Source of the DNA: an uncultured Bacilli bacterium
Lineage (GTDB): Bacteria; Bacillota_I; Bacilli_A; RF39; UBA660
Length of the DNA stretch: 43,384 nt
NCBI GenBank assembly: GCA_944359735.1
Contig: CALVTA010000001.1
Span: 1 to 43,384, forward strand
Direction of reading: 5' to 3'
The notes beneath the pieces were generated by a model that did not search any database, was not told the DNA's origin, and was given only the letters and a program-made list of their open reading frames with translations. A program made the translations under genes and the position numbers. Positions 34,045 through 42,110 of this stretch are shown here, piece after piece; the stretch's first letter is position 1; every line of letters begins with the position of its first letter.

Positions 34045-35247
34045 TTAGTTCTTGTTGTCTCTAATGTGGTCGTATCTAATGTAGTCTCTATCTTCTTTAA
34101 GAATATAGTAGATTATTGTTAAAAGTTTACGACTAATGCCTGCTAAGGCAACAAAATGGTGTTTACCCTCAGATATTTTCTTATCATAATAAGCTCTTAA
34201 TTCTGGTTCGTTTGATATAGCAACTAAACTTGCATTATAAATTGCATGACGAAGATAAGGAGAACCTCTTTTAGAAGTTTTCTCATTAGTAGAGAGTTTA
34301 TTACCAGATTGATTTTCAGAAGGATCAATGCCAGCAAAAGCAATCAGTTTACTGGGTTTATCAAAGTTATTAATGTCACCAATTTCTGATAGAATAATAG
34401 GGGCAATAGTACTGCCAACCCCAGGAACTGATAAAAGATGATTATCTAATTTATCATAAAGTTCTTTGATTTGTTTATCAACTTCATCAATTTGACTTTC
34501 TAAAAAAATAATTTGATTAATAAGTTGTTTAATTTCAAAGGAACAAGCATCAGTAGTAAATTTAATACCAAAAGATGATTTTGCAACATCTTTAATGTGA
34601 AGAGCAGTATTTTTATTAAATTTACCCTTAGAATACTTAGATAATAAATTAGATAGTTTAGTAGTAGAAATCTTGATAATGTCATCAGGAGTTGGACAAG
34701 TTAAAAGTAATTGTTTAGAAGTTACACCAAAGGTATTACAAAAAAGTTTCTTGTGCTCTGGGAAAACCTTATCTAATAAGCCAATAATTTGAACTTTTAA
34801 GGAAGCAACATTAGTAACAATATTTGATCTAAAACGAGTTAATTGTTTCAAAGAAAGCAAGTTATCTTCAGGTAATTTAGAATCTTTAGAACCAAAGACT
34901 CTTAAATAGTCAGCAATAATAATAGAATCAATGATGTCATTCTTTTGTTTTCTATTATTGTAAGCACCTCGATAAGATTTAATTTGATAAGGATTATAAA
35001 CAGATACAGGAAAGCCATTATCAGTTAAAGCAGAATATAAGCTTAACCAGTAATGTCCTGTCGCTTCCATTGCAACTTCGATATTACTTAAATCTTTAAG
35101 CTTATCCTGAATAGTAGTTAAGAGTTTGTTAAAACCTTCTTTGCTATTTGTAAATTTAATTGCCCTTATAATAACGTCTCCATTATTGTTAATTAAAGTG
35201 GCAACATGATTAGTTTTGGCAATATCAATACCTAAATAATAATTCAT
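34045..35247 (-). CDS. IS110-family transposase (DEDD recombinase)
   Basis: The 400-residue protein has the N-terminal RuvC-like DEDD domain: Asp8 in GIDIAK, Glu61 in VAMEATGHYW, Asp104 and Asp107 in NDIIDSIIIADYLR. A coiled-coil middle (about 170-260) follows. The C-terminal transposase_20 domain contains VPGVGSTIAPIILSEIGDI, FAGIDPSENQSG and the presumed catalytic Ser in SKRGSPYLRHA. All motifs are intact, so the element may be active. The RBS GGAG lies 10 bases before the ATG. In IS110-group elements an RNA transcribed from the region before the gene bridges donor and target DNA. The gene is oriented against its surroundings. Confidence 0.93.
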   Translation of the reverse strand: MNYYLGIDIAKTNHVATLINNNGDVIIRAIKFTNSKEGFNKLLTTIQDKLKDLSNIEVAMEATGHYWLSLYSALTDNGFPVSVYNPYQIKSYRGAYNNRKQKNDIIDSIIIADYLRVFGSKDSKLPEDNLLSLKQLTRFRSNIVTNVASLKVQIIGLLDKVFPEHKKLFCNTFGVTSKQLLLTCPTPDDIIKISTTKLSNLLSKYSKGKFNKNTALHIKDVAKSSFGIKFTTDACSFEIKQLINQIIFLESQIDEVDKQIKELYDKLDNHLLSVPGVGSTIAPIILSEIGDINNFDKPSKLIAFAGIDPSENQSGNKLSTNEKTSKRGSPYLRHAIYNASLVAISNEPELRAYYDKKISEGKHHFVALAGISRKLLTIIYYILKEDRDYIRYDHIRDNKN

Positions 35248-35249
35248 AA

Positions 35250-35446
35250 AATCAACTCCAATTCTTGATATTTAAGATAGAGGCAATGCCCTCAGTACCT
35301 TTACAAAGATATAACCTCGCAATGAAAGGCAAAAGATAACAATCTAGTCCTTATACAACTTATTAATATCCAATTTGTAAAGAAGAGGCTTTAGTCTTAC
35401 TTAAGAACCAAATGTTCAAGGAGGGAGCTAAAACCACTCTATCTCT
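35250..35446 (-). ncRNA. Candidate bridge RNA of the IS110 element
   Basis: The region upstream of the transposase is non-coding and can fold on the - strand. One helix joins 35428-35435 with 35387-35394 (8 bp with one G-U) and encloses a GAAC/GTTC hairpin (35405-35417). A second joins 35374-35382 with 35299-35307 (9 bp) and encloses a large internal loop, and a GAGG/CCTC hairpin lies close to the gene. A -10-like TATAAT (35458-35453) would start the RNA near 35446. Size and two-loop layout resemble described bridge RNAs of IS110-group elements. This is my manual fold and no guide match was tested. Confidence 0.45.
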
Positions 35447-35526
35447 ACAGACATTATAATATAGATTTATTGATCTATAAAATAATGAGTTTCTAGATAT
35501 CTCTTAACAAAAATCTAAATAGAAAA

Positions 35527-35552
35527 TGTAGTTAAAAAATATCTTAACTACA
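35527..35552. promoter_or_regulatory. Perfect inverted repeat before pncC
   Basis: TGTAGTTAA (35527-35535), eight bases, TTAACTACA (35544-35552). It lies 20 bases before the pncC ATG, in the place of the promoter. It could be an operator or a 5' hairpin of the mRNA. Confidence 0.5.
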
Positions 35553-35572
35553 TTATACGAGGAGGGAAATAG

Positions 35573-36046
35573 ATGAATTTTAAAGAAATTATTCATATTT
35601 TACAATTAGGACAAAAAACTATTGCTACAATGGAATCTTGTACTGGTGGAGGTGTGGTTAATGCTATTACTAATATGGAAGGAGCTAGTGAAGTTTTAAA
35701 ATATAGTGCTGTAACATATTCTAATGAATATAAAATCAAAATGGGTGTTCCTAAAGAAGTTATTGATAAATATACAGTTTACAGTATGGAGACAGCTATA
35801 GAAATGAGTAAAGCGATTACTCGTTTTGCTAATAGTAATTATGGTATAGGTATAACTGGTAAATTAAATAAGAGTGATCCTAATAATCCTACTGGTGATG
35901 ATAATACCGTTTATATTTCTATTTATGATAGAGATAATAATAAATTTTATAAAGAAAAGATGACAGTTAATAGAGAAAGCCGACAATTAAATAAAGAACA
36001 TGTTATAGATAAAATTATTAAAATGTTACTAGATATTATTAAGTAA
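35573..36046 (+). CDS. pncC: CinA C-terminal-type nicotinamide-nucleotide amidase
   Basis: The 157-residue protein is a stand-alone PncC domain without the N-terminal CinA part. The motif TMESCTGGGVVNAIT with the catalytic Ser-Cys-Thr region, the 'VLKYSAVTYSNEYKIKMGV' segment and a YGIGITG strand are typical. It deamidates NMN to nicotinate mononucleotide, feeding NadD. The usual 'GIAGPGG' loop reads GITGKLNKSDPNNPTG, a variant. The RBS is GAGGAGGG. Because the IS110 gene upstream points the other way, the gene needs its own promoter, probably beside the repeat at 35527-35552. Confidence 0.87.
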   Translation: MNFKEIIHILQLGQKTIATMESCTGGGVVNAITNMEGASEVLKYSAVTYSNEYKIKMGVPKEVIDKYTVYSMETAIEMSKAITRFANSNYGIGITGKLNKSDPNNPTGDDNTVYISIYDRDNNKFYKEKMTVNRESRQLNKEHVIDKIIKMLLDIIK

Positions 36047-36055
36047 CATTTTTCT
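36022..36055 (+). terminator. Rho-independent terminator overlapping the pncC end
   Basis: AATGTTACT (36022-36030) and AGTAACATT (36042-36050) form a perfect 9-bp stem with an 11-base loop, followed by TTTCTT. The stop codon lies in the right arm. Confidence 0.75.
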
Positions 36056-36057
36056 TA

Positions 36058-36078
36058 AAATTGTGTTATAATCAATTT
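36058..36078 (+). promoter_or_regulatory. nrtR promoter with an overlapping inverted repeat
   Basis: An extended -10 (TGTTATAAT, 36064-36072) follows a weak -35. AAATTG (36058-36063) and CAATTT (36073-36078) flank it as a 21-bp inverted repeat. The arms differ from those at the pncA promoter. Possible autoregulation site. Confidence 0.5.
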
Positions 36079-36099
36079 ATGAAGAAGAGGTGTAGTTTA

Positions 36100-36933
36100 A
36101 TGGAAAAAGTTTATAAAAGTGAAGAAGAATTCTTAAAAGATTATGATGCTAAAGCTTTTGACCAATTATCAATGACTGCAGATATTCTTTTAATTAGTGT
36201 TTCTAGTGAAGATGTAAGTAATTATCGTAAGAATAGTAAGAAAATGATGAGTGTCCTTTTAGTAAAAAGAGATGATTTTCCTTTTAAAGATAAATGGTGT
36301 TTACCTGGAGGATTTTTAGACCCTAATAAAGAAACTTTAGAAGAATGTGCTAAAAGGGTTTTAAAAAGAGAAACAAACCTTTCTAATATCTATTTAGAAC
36401 AGTTATATACTTATGATGCTATAGATAGAGATCCAAGAACAAGAGTAGTATCAACATCATTTATCGCTTTAGTTGATAAGAATAGATTAACAGAAATGAT
36501 TAATCCTAATGCTTGCTTTTTTGATGTTATATTTTTTGAAGAGAAAAATGATATTGTAGATATTTCTTTAACTAATGGAGTAGAGACTATTAATTTGTCA
36601 ATTAAAAAAGTTTTAAGAGAAAAGACTACTGATAGATATAATTTTAAATCACTTAAACGGACTCTAGCCTTTGATCATGATTTAGTAGTATTAGCAGGAA
36701 TAGAGCGTTTAAAAAATAAATTAAATTATACTGATATAGTCTTTAATATGATGCCTGAGTATTTTACATTAGGGGAATTACAACAGGTATATGAAGTAAT
36801 ACTTAATAAAAAATTATTAGATCCTGCTTTTAGAAGAATTATTAAAGATAAAGTAGTTAAAACTGATAAAATGACATCAGGTGAGGGACATAGACCATCA
36901 GTATTATTTAAGTATAGAAAGAAAAATGATTAA
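36100..36933 (+). CDS. nrtR: NrtR-type Nudix-related NAD regulator
   Basis: The start is ATG 36100, after AAGAGGTG; an ATG at 36079 is also in frame. The 277-residue protein joins a Nudix-like domain (about residues 35-160) to a C-terminal winged helix (FTLGELQQVYEVILNKKLLD, about 220-275), the NrtR plan. The Nudix box is degraded: after GGFLDPNKE the catalytic RExxEE reads RVLKRE, so hydrolysis should be lost, as in many NrtR proteins that sense ADP-ribose or NAD-derived ligands. 'WCLPGGFLDPNKETLEECAK' and RTRVVSTSF are typical. It probably controls the cluster from the operator at 27335-27355. It overlaps nadK by 8 bases. Confidence 0.85.
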   Translation: MEKVYKSEEEFLKDYDAKAFDQLSMTADILLISVSSEDVSNYRKNSKKMMSVLLVKRDDFPFKDKWCLPGGFLDPNKETLEECAKRVLKRETNLSNIYLEQLYTYDAIDRDPRTRVVSTSFIALVDKNRLTEMINPNACFFDVIFFEEKNDIVDISLTNGVETINLSIKKVLREKTTDRYNFKSLKRTLAFDHDLVVLAGIERLKNKLNYTDIVFNMMPEYFTLGELQQVYEVILNKKLLDPAFRRIIKDKVVKTDKMTSGEGHRPSVLFKYRKKND

Positions 36934-37726
36934 AATAAATAGAATAAGATTATTTGTTAATGATAATTTAAAATCAAGAAAACTTGCTGATATTGTTAAA
37001 TCTAAATTAAAAGAAAACGACTTTAAAATCGTTACTAAAAATTATGATCTTGCTATTGCCATAGGTGGAGATGGAGCCTTTCTTCGTATGGTTAAAGAAA
37101 GTTGTTTTGATGGTAAATGTTACTATATTGGAATAAATACAGGAACACTTGGTTTTGCTCAGGAGATTAGTTTTGATGAGATAGATACTTTTATTAAGAA
37201 ACTTACTTTAGGAGAGTTAAAGTGTGATAAAATTGGGATAGGTGAAATAGAAGTAGAAACTAAGGATAGTACTTTTAAACATTTTACTTTAAATGAGATA
37301 GTTTTAAGAGAACAAGATCTTAATACAGCTAAATTTAAAGTCTTAATAAATGATGAATTATTAGAAAACTATGTAGGAGATGGACTATTAGTATCAACTT
37401 CATTTGGTTCAACTGCTTATAATCTTAGTTTTGGGGGTTCTATTGTCTATAATACTTTTCATACTTTACAACTAACACCTATCGCTCCATTAAATTCTAA
37501 AAGTTATAGAAGTCTTTTAAATTCCTTAATTGTTCCTTCTGATAAGATAATTTCTATAAGACCAGAAGTAGTTAGTAAAAATGTTCTTATTAGTATAGAT
37601 GGAGATAATTATAGATATAATGATGTAATAAGAGTAGATACTTATATGAAAGATAAAGAAATTAAAATACTTAGAATGAATGATTATGATATGATTAAAA
37701 AGATTAATGAGAAGTTTTTAAAATAA
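36926..37726 (+). CDS. nadK: NAD kinase
   Basis: ATG 36926, overlapping the nrtR stop, gives a 266-residue protein of normal length; a longer frame from 36881 lies inside nrtR and is less likely. Motifs are AIGGDGAFLRMV (GGDG, about 46-49), GINTGTLGFAQE and the GDGLLVSTSFGSTAYNLSFGG segment (about 150-170), the three conserved regions of NADK. It phosphorylates NAD to NADP with ATP or polyphosphate. It is the last step encoded in the cluster and is translated with nrtR. Only 5 bp separate it from the convergent ylmH. Confidence 0.92.
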   Translation: MIKINRIRLFVNDNLKSRKLADIVKSKLKENDFKIVTKNYDLAIAIGGDGAFLRMVKESCFDGKCYYIGINTGTLGFAQEISFDEIDTFIKKLTLGELKCDKIGIGEIEVETKDSTFKHFTLNEIVLREQDLNTAKFKVLINDELLENYVGDGLLVSTSFGSTAYNLSFGGSIVYNTFHTLQLTPIAPLNSKSYRSLLNSLIVPSDKIISIRPEVVSKNVLISIDGDNYRYNDVIRVDTYMKDKEIKILRMNDYDMIKKINEKFLK

Positions 37727-37731
37727 TTGTA

Positions 37732-38412
37732 TTAGAGATATTTATATATCTTAACAATATAATTATTTTTTTTAGTTTGCTTAACTTTACCAAGATATTT
37801 AAACTTACCATATTTTCTAATACTAAAAATATCTTCTTCTTTTAAAAGATAAGAAGGATTGGTTAATATTTCATAGTTTAAAATAATCTCTTTGTTCTTA
37901 AATTTATCTTTTACTTTACTTCTAGATGTGTTAGTAATATTAGATACTATAGTATCTATTCGTTCACTTTTGATGATTAACTCTAGCTCTTTAAACTTTC
38001 TTTTATAATCTCTTAAACTATTAATATTTATTTCTTTTAATTCAATGTAATTGTTCTTAATTTTATTAAAATTAGTTAAAAAATAATCTTTCATAGAATC
38101 TAATAAATAAAAGTAATAGTTATTATCATCTATTATAATATCTCCAAATATTTCCTTGTCTATATTTAAAGAGAAGATACTACCTAAAATATCTTGATGT
38201 CTTAAAGTTTCTTTAGTTATTATTTTAAATAATACTACTTTAGGTAGTGTTTCTTTATAAAATATTATCTTTTCAGCTTCTTCAAAAGGTTTAAAAATAT
38301 TAAACTCATCTTTTTTTAAGTATTTATTAACTTCTTTTATCTCATTAGGTTCTAAAAAGAAAGTAGGTTCTCCTCTTTTTAATCTATCTATATTTTTTTT
38401 TATGTTATACAT
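37732..38412 (-). CDS. ylmH: YlmH-like S4-domain RNA-binding protein
   Basis: The 226-residue protein opens with RGEPTFFLEPNEIKEVNKYL, has 'ETLRHQDILGSIFSLNIDKEIFGDIII' (the YlmH 'HRDfLGaLlgLGIkRexiGDI' region, about 93-119) and ends in an S4-like domain (about 160-225; 'SRSKVKDKFKNKEIILNYE'). YlmH proteins bind ribosomal RNA, are linked to ribosome rescue and lie near cell-division genes in many Bacillota. Here it stands alone, convergent with nadK. The RBS AAGAAGGG lies before the ATG. Some conserved positions differ, but the order of motifs is clear. Confidence 0.8.
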   Translation of the reverse strand: MYNIKKNIDRLKRGEPTFFLEPNEIKEVNKYLKKDEFNIFKPFEEAEKIIFYKETLPKVVLFKIITKETLRHQDILGSIFSLNIDKEIFGDIIIDDNNYYFYLLDSMKDYFLTNFNKIKNNYIELKEININSLRDYKRKFKELELIIKSERIDTIVSNITNTSRSKVKDKFKNKEIILNYEILTNPSYLLKEEDIFSIRKYGKFKYLGKVKQTKKNNYIVKIYKYL

Positions 38413-38503
38413 AGTTATCCCTTCTTAATTTGTTTCTTATTTTATCATATATTTCTTTTTTTGAAAAATTAGTGTAAAATGAAATAGTAAAGGTAGTGAT
38501 AAT

Positions 38504-39883
38504 ATGTATGATGTAATAGTAGTAGGAGCAGGTCCTGCTGGGCTTTTCGCTTCCTTAAATCTTGCTCGTAATAGTAAATTAAAGGTATTACTTGTAGATG
38601 AAGGGAAGTTTAGTGAAAAACGTGTTTGTCCAATGAATTCTAAAGGAACAGCATGTGTTAATTGTAATCCTTGTAATATCTTATCAGGATATGGAGGAGC
38701 GGGCACTTTTTCTGATGGGAAACTTAACTTTATTCCTAAGTTAGGTAAAACAGATTTATTTAAGTATATGGAGAAGAGTGATGCCTATAAACTAATTGAT
38801 GAAGTAGAATCTATCTTTAATGAATTTCATATGGATAGCGAGACCTATCCTAGTAATAAGGATGAAGCTTTAATGCTAGATGAAAAAATTGCTAAAGCAG
38901 GAGCTAATCTTTTGATTATTAAGCAAAAACATTTAGGAAGTGACTATTTACCTAAATATATTGAAGATATGGAAAATACTTTAAAAGAGTTAGGAGTTAC
39001 TCTACTCGATAATTTTAAATGTACTGATATAAGAAAAGATAAAGATTATTATATTGTATCATCAAAGAATAGAGAATATAAAGCTAAAAATGTTATTGTT
39101 GCTCCTGGTAGAACTGGTGCTAAATGGGTACAAGAGTTAGCAGATAAATATAATATTCCATATACATCTCAAAGTATAGAGATAGGTGTTAGAGTAGAAG
39201 TTAGAAAAGAGATATTAAAAGAAATTACAGATATTATTTATGATCCAACAATCTTTATTAAGACTAAAACTTATGATGATGAGATTAGAACATTTTGTAC
39301 TAATCCAGGAGGTTTTGTGGCAAAAGAAAATTATTATGGATATATCTGTGTAAATGGTCATGCTTTAAAAGATATTAAATCATCTAATTCTAATTTTGCT
39401 TTTATATCTAAAATTAATTTAACAGAACCTATTACTAATACTAGAGAATATGGTGAATCTATTGCTAAACTATCTAATACTCTTGGTGGAGGTAAGCCTA
39501 TTTTACAAACTCTTAAAGATTTAAGAAGAGGAAGAAGATCTACTAAAGAGAGAATTAAGAAAAACTATGTTGAACCAACTTTAACAGATTATACAGCAGG
39601 GGATTTAGCATTAGCTTTACCTCATAGAATTATTACTAATATAATAGAAGGACTTGAGGTTTTAGATAGAATAATTCCTGGTGTTAATAATGGAGAAACA
39701 TTATTATATGGTCCAGAGATAAAATTTTTTAGTAATGAGATTGCTACTGATAATAATATGAAAATAGATAAAGAAAATATTTATTTTGTAGGAGATGGAG
39801 CAGGGAAAGCTGGTAATATTGTAGCAGCAGCAGCGACAGGATTAATTGCTGCTAAAGATGTGGTAAGAAGGAGTAAGGAATGA
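38504..39883 (+). CDS. FAD-dependent oxidoreductase of the COG2509 type
   Basis: The 459-residue protein starts with a dinucleotide-binding loop VVVGAGPAGLFA (residues 6-17). It continues with the Cys-rich 'CPMNSKGTACVNCNPCNILSGYGGAGTFSDGKLN', which is specific to the uncharacterised FAD dehydrogenases of COG2509, and a C-terminal second FAD motif (VGDGAGKAGNIVAAAATGLIAA). It should bind FAD and act on an unknown substrate. The four Cys near residue 45-62 may serve a redox or metal role. The stop overlaps the next gene (ATGA). It is divergent from ylmH with about 90 bp between them. Confidence 0.87.
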   Translation: MYDVIVVGAGPAGLFASLNLARNSKLKVLLVDEGKFSEKRVCPMNSKGTACVNCNPCNILSGYGGAGTFSDGKLNFIPKLGKTDLFKYMEKSDAYKLIDEVESIFNEFHMDSETYPSNKDEALMLDEKIAKAGANLLIIKQKHLGSDYLPKYIEDMENTLKELGVTLLDNFKCTDIRKDKDYYIVSSKNREYKAKNVIVAPGRTGAKWVQELADKYNIPYTSQSIEIGVRVEVRKEILKEITDIIYDPTIFIKTKTYDDEIRTFCTNPGGFVAKENYYGYICVNGHALKDIKSSNSNFAFISKINLTEPITNTREYGESIAKLSNTLGGGKPILQTLKDLRRGRRSTKERIKKNYVEPTLTDYTAGDLALALPHRIITNIIEGLEVLDRIIPGVNNGETLLYGPEIKFFSNEIATDNNMKIDKENIYFVGDGAGKAGNIVAAAATGLIAAKDVVRRSKE

Positions 39884-40161
39884 GAGAATATGTGAAGAAA
39901 TATATAGATGATGTAGATATTAAAATTAAAAATTGTCATAAATTTTCTAATGATGAAATAGATGACTTTCTATTTAAAATTGAACTTTTTCAAAAAGAAA
40001 GGATAATTCACTTAGTTATAACTTTATCATATGTTTTTTTTACAATTCTTTTTTTATTTATAACTAAGTATATCTTTATGATGTTTATTGTTTTCTTTAT
40101 TTTGCTTATCTTTGATGGATTTTATGTGTATCATTATTTCTTTTTAGAAAATAATGTGTAA
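39880..40161 (+). CDS. Small two-helix membrane protein, unknown function
   Basis: The 93-residue protein has a charged N-terminus (about 1-45) and two hydrophobic helices (about 46-63 and 66-86) with Phe/Ile-rich sequence. It is coupled to the oxidoreductase by a four-base overlap, so the two may work together; a membrane anchor for that enzyme is one possibility. No family is recognised. Confidence 0.6.
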   Translation: MREYVKKYIDDVDIKIKNCHKFSNDEIDDFLFKIELFQKERIIHLVITLSYVFFTILFLFITKYIFMMFIVFFILLIFDGFYVYHYFFLENNV

Positions 40162-40196
40162 TATATGTATAAACAGTATGATAAAATGAAAATAAA

Positions 40197-40205
40197 TGTT
40201 ATAAT
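40197..40205 (+). promoter_or_regulatory. Extended -10 promoter of the SDR gene
   Basis: TGTTATAAT, with TG at the extended position; the -35 is poor. It lies 26 bases before the ATG. Confidence 0.5.
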
Positions 40206-40231
40206 AAAAAAGAATAGGAAAGAGGGATAAT

Positions 40232-41020
40232 ATGAATTTACAAGGAAAAATTGCAGTTGTAACAGGAGGAGCGATGGGTAATGGTAAAGGTATTGTGGAA
40301 TCATTACTTAAGTATGGAGCATCTGTTGTTATTTTAGATAAGTCAAGTGAATTAACTAATACTGTTAATGAATTAGGTTCTAAAGGATATAAAGTATTAG
40401 GTATTAATGTTGATATAAGTAATAAAAATATATTAGTACAAGTTGTGGATATTATTAAAAAATATTATGACCATATTGATATACTAGTAAATAATGCTGG
40501 TATTTGTAAGTTAGATACATTTGAAAATATGACTGATGAGTTACGTGACTTACATTTTGATATTAATATTAAAGGTACTTGGAATGTTACTAAAGTATTA
40601 CTTCCTATGTTAAGAGCAAGTGGTAAAGCAAGTATTATTAATTTATCTAGTGTTACTGGTCCTATGGTTGCAGATTCTGGAGAAGTAGCTTATGCTACTA
40701 CTAAAGCTGCTCTTGTTGGTTTTACTAAGGCTCTTGCTCGTGAAGAAGTTGATCATAATATTAGAGTTAATGCTATTTTACCTGGATATATTAGAACACC
40801 TATGGTTGATGGTATGGCAAAAGAAACTAATCCTAATGATCCTCAGAGTGTTATAAACGGTATTGCAAATGCTATTCCTATGAAAAGATTAGGAAATCCT
40901 AGTGAATTAGGAGAACTTGCATGTTTTCTTGCTAGTGATTCATCTAGTTATATAACAGGTACTAGTATAGTAATAGATGGTGGTTCTACTTTACCTGAGA
41001 CTGTTACTATGGGAGTTTAA
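40232..41020 (+). CDS. Short-chain dehydrogenase/reductase (SDR)
   Basis: The 262-residue protein has the coenzyme loop VTGGAMGNGKGI (residues 10-21), VDIS, NNAG (about 87-90), the catalytic Ser in LSSVTG (about 140) and Tyr153-x3-Lys157 in VAYATTKAAL, then PGYIRTPM. These are classical SDR features; 'SSYITGTSIVIDGGS' closes the fold. The GGAMGNGxG loop is like that in UcpA-type and sugar-alcohol dehydrogenases. The substrate is unknown. The RBS is AGAGGG. It is a single-gene unit between the oxidoreductase pair and an unrelated membrane protein gene. Confidence 0.9.
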   Translation: MNLQGKIAVVTGGAMGNGKGIVESLLKYGASVVILDKSSELTNTVNELGSKGYKVLGINVDISNKNILVQVVDIIKKYYDHIDILVNNAGICKLDTFENMTDELRDLHFDINIKGTWNVTKVLLPMLRASGKASIINLSSVTGPMVADSGEVAYATTKAALVGFTKALAREEVDHNIRVNAILPGYIRTPMVDGMAKETNPNDPQSVINGIANAIPMKRLGNPSELGELACFLASDSSSYITGTSIVIDGGSTLPETVTMGV

Positions 41021-41072
41021 ATAAGAGTAATTTAATAATATGTAAATAGTAAATAATTTTGAGGAGTAAGTT

Positions 41073-41798
41073 ATGAATAATAGAAATAATAATATAGAAA
41101 ATAATGAAGTGAATACAACACCTAACAATACAGTAAATCAACAAGTAACAAATGAAACAAATCAAAACTCTAATATTAATAATACTTTTTTAGCTCGTAT
41201 TTTTCCTATAATAATTATTGTTGTTGTTATAATTATAATATTAGCATTATATATGTTTAATAGGAGTAATTTATCTGCTAATAATAAAAATTATGAATAT
41301 GGAACTAATGAAAATGTAGATAATGATTATACTAAAATTAGTGCTCTTGATAATATAGATTTATTTAATGATGCAGAAATTGAACTAGATGATACTAACT
41401 ATATAAATAATATTTTTTCTATGACGTTTTCTGATAAGTTTGTAAAGAATCCTAATACTAATTATTTATATGATTATATTTATAAAACTGATAATATTAA
41501 TAGTAACTATATGTGTAGAGCATCTTTTACTAAGATTAATAGTTACAAGTCTATAGATGATGTAAAAACAAAATTAATTAAACATTATAGAGTAGAAGAG
41601 AATAATGAATTTAAGAATGTTAATGGAACATTTTTCCAAGTTATTAATATTAGTGATAATAATAATCTTTATCAGGTATTATTATATGAAGAAAATAAAG
41701 AAGTTTTTGCATATACGACAATTTCTTATGGTGATTTTAATGAGGATAACTGTTTTGAGTACAGTAATAATGAATTAAATAATTTATGGCATAAATAA
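41073..41798 (+). CDS. Asn-rich membrane-anchored protein, unknown function
   Basis: The 241-residue protein has a 45-residue Asn/Thr-rich cytoplasmic start, a helix at about 46-66 and a linker. An external domain (about 100-235) follows with alternating strands (IFSMTFSDKFVKNP, CRASFTKINSY, FFQVINISDNNNLYQVLLYEE). The domain resembles PsbP/LpqN-like small folds found on bacterial surface proteins, but I cannot assign it. The RBS is TTGAGGAG. It ends within a bidirectional terminator shared with sspI. Confidence 0.6.
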   Translation: MNNRNNNIENNEVNTTPNNTVNQQVTNETNQNSNINNTFLARIFPIIIIVVVIIIILALYMFNRSNLSANNKNYEYGTNENVDNDYTKISALDNIDLFNDAEIELDDTNYINNIFSMTFSDKFVKNPNTNYLYDYIYKTDNINSNYMCRASFTKINSYKSIDDVKTKLIKHYRVEENNEFKNVNGTFFQVINISDNNNLYQVLLYEENKEVFAYTTISYGDFNEDNCFEYSNNELNNLWHK

Positions 41799-41822
41799 AG
41801 AAGCATTTAAGCTTCTTTATTT
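41793..41822. terminator. Bidirectional terminator between convergent genes
   Basis: AAATAAAGAAGC (41793-41804) and GCTTCTTTATTT (41811-41822) form a perfect 12-bp stem around a six-base loop. Both stop codons lie in the structure. Confidence 0.85.
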
Positions 41823-42016
41823 AAATTAGTTTCTAAAATATTTAACATTTCATTTTTCATCTCTTCAGTTGCATTATTCCAAATTATTTCCATAAATACT
41901 CCCATACCAGGTAGAGTTACTTCATCTTTTGAATTGATTGATTCAACTATCGCTTCTTTAATCGCTTCCTTATTATCATTTTTAAAATTATTTAAAATAT
42001 AATCTTTTATACTCAC
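41807..42016 (-). CDS. sspI: Small acid-soluble spore protein SspI-like
   Basis: The start is GTG 42016 (AGGAG ends 8 bases upstream); the longer frame to 42046 begins before the RBS. The 69-residue product reads MSIKDYILNNFK and contains KEAIKEAIVESINSKDEVTL, then PGMGVFMEIIWNNA, then EEMKNEMLNILE. The 'TLPGLGVLFEVIWKNA' motif is the signature of the SspI family of Bacillota, made in the forespore. No forespore-type promoter could be confirmed upstream. The gene suggests a spore-forming bacterium or recent descent from one. It is convergent with the preceding membrane protein gene and divergent from lemA. Confidence 0.85.
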   Translation of the reverse strand: MSIKDYILNNFKNDNKEAIKEAIVESINSKDEVTLPGMGVFMEIIWNNATEEMKNEMLNILETNLNKEA

Positions 42017-42110
42017 AAAATCATCTCCTAGACATATCTTTACCAATATTTTTTAATTTATACTATATTTTTTTTGATTAATTTTATATAATTTTAATAG
42101 GAGGGATAAA

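Larger units (their letters stand above)
33960..35526 (-). mobile_element. IS110-family insertion sequence (ends approximate)
   Basis: The element lies between nadD and pncC and contains one transposase gene on the - strand with about 280 bases of upstream non-coding DNA. IS110 elements lack terminal inverted repeats, so the exact ends cannot be fixed; I give the intergenic limits (33960 and the pncC leader repeat at 35527). It opposes the direction of the NAD genes. Confidence 0.7.

Noticed and set aside
36881..36925. Longer NAD kinase start
   Set aside because: The extra 15 residues are encoded inside nrtR, have no RBS and are not like NADK N-termini.
37736..37751. AGATAT/ATATCT hairpin between nadK and ylmH as a terminator
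   Set aside because: The short AT-only stem lies in the end of ylmH and is not followed by a T-run.
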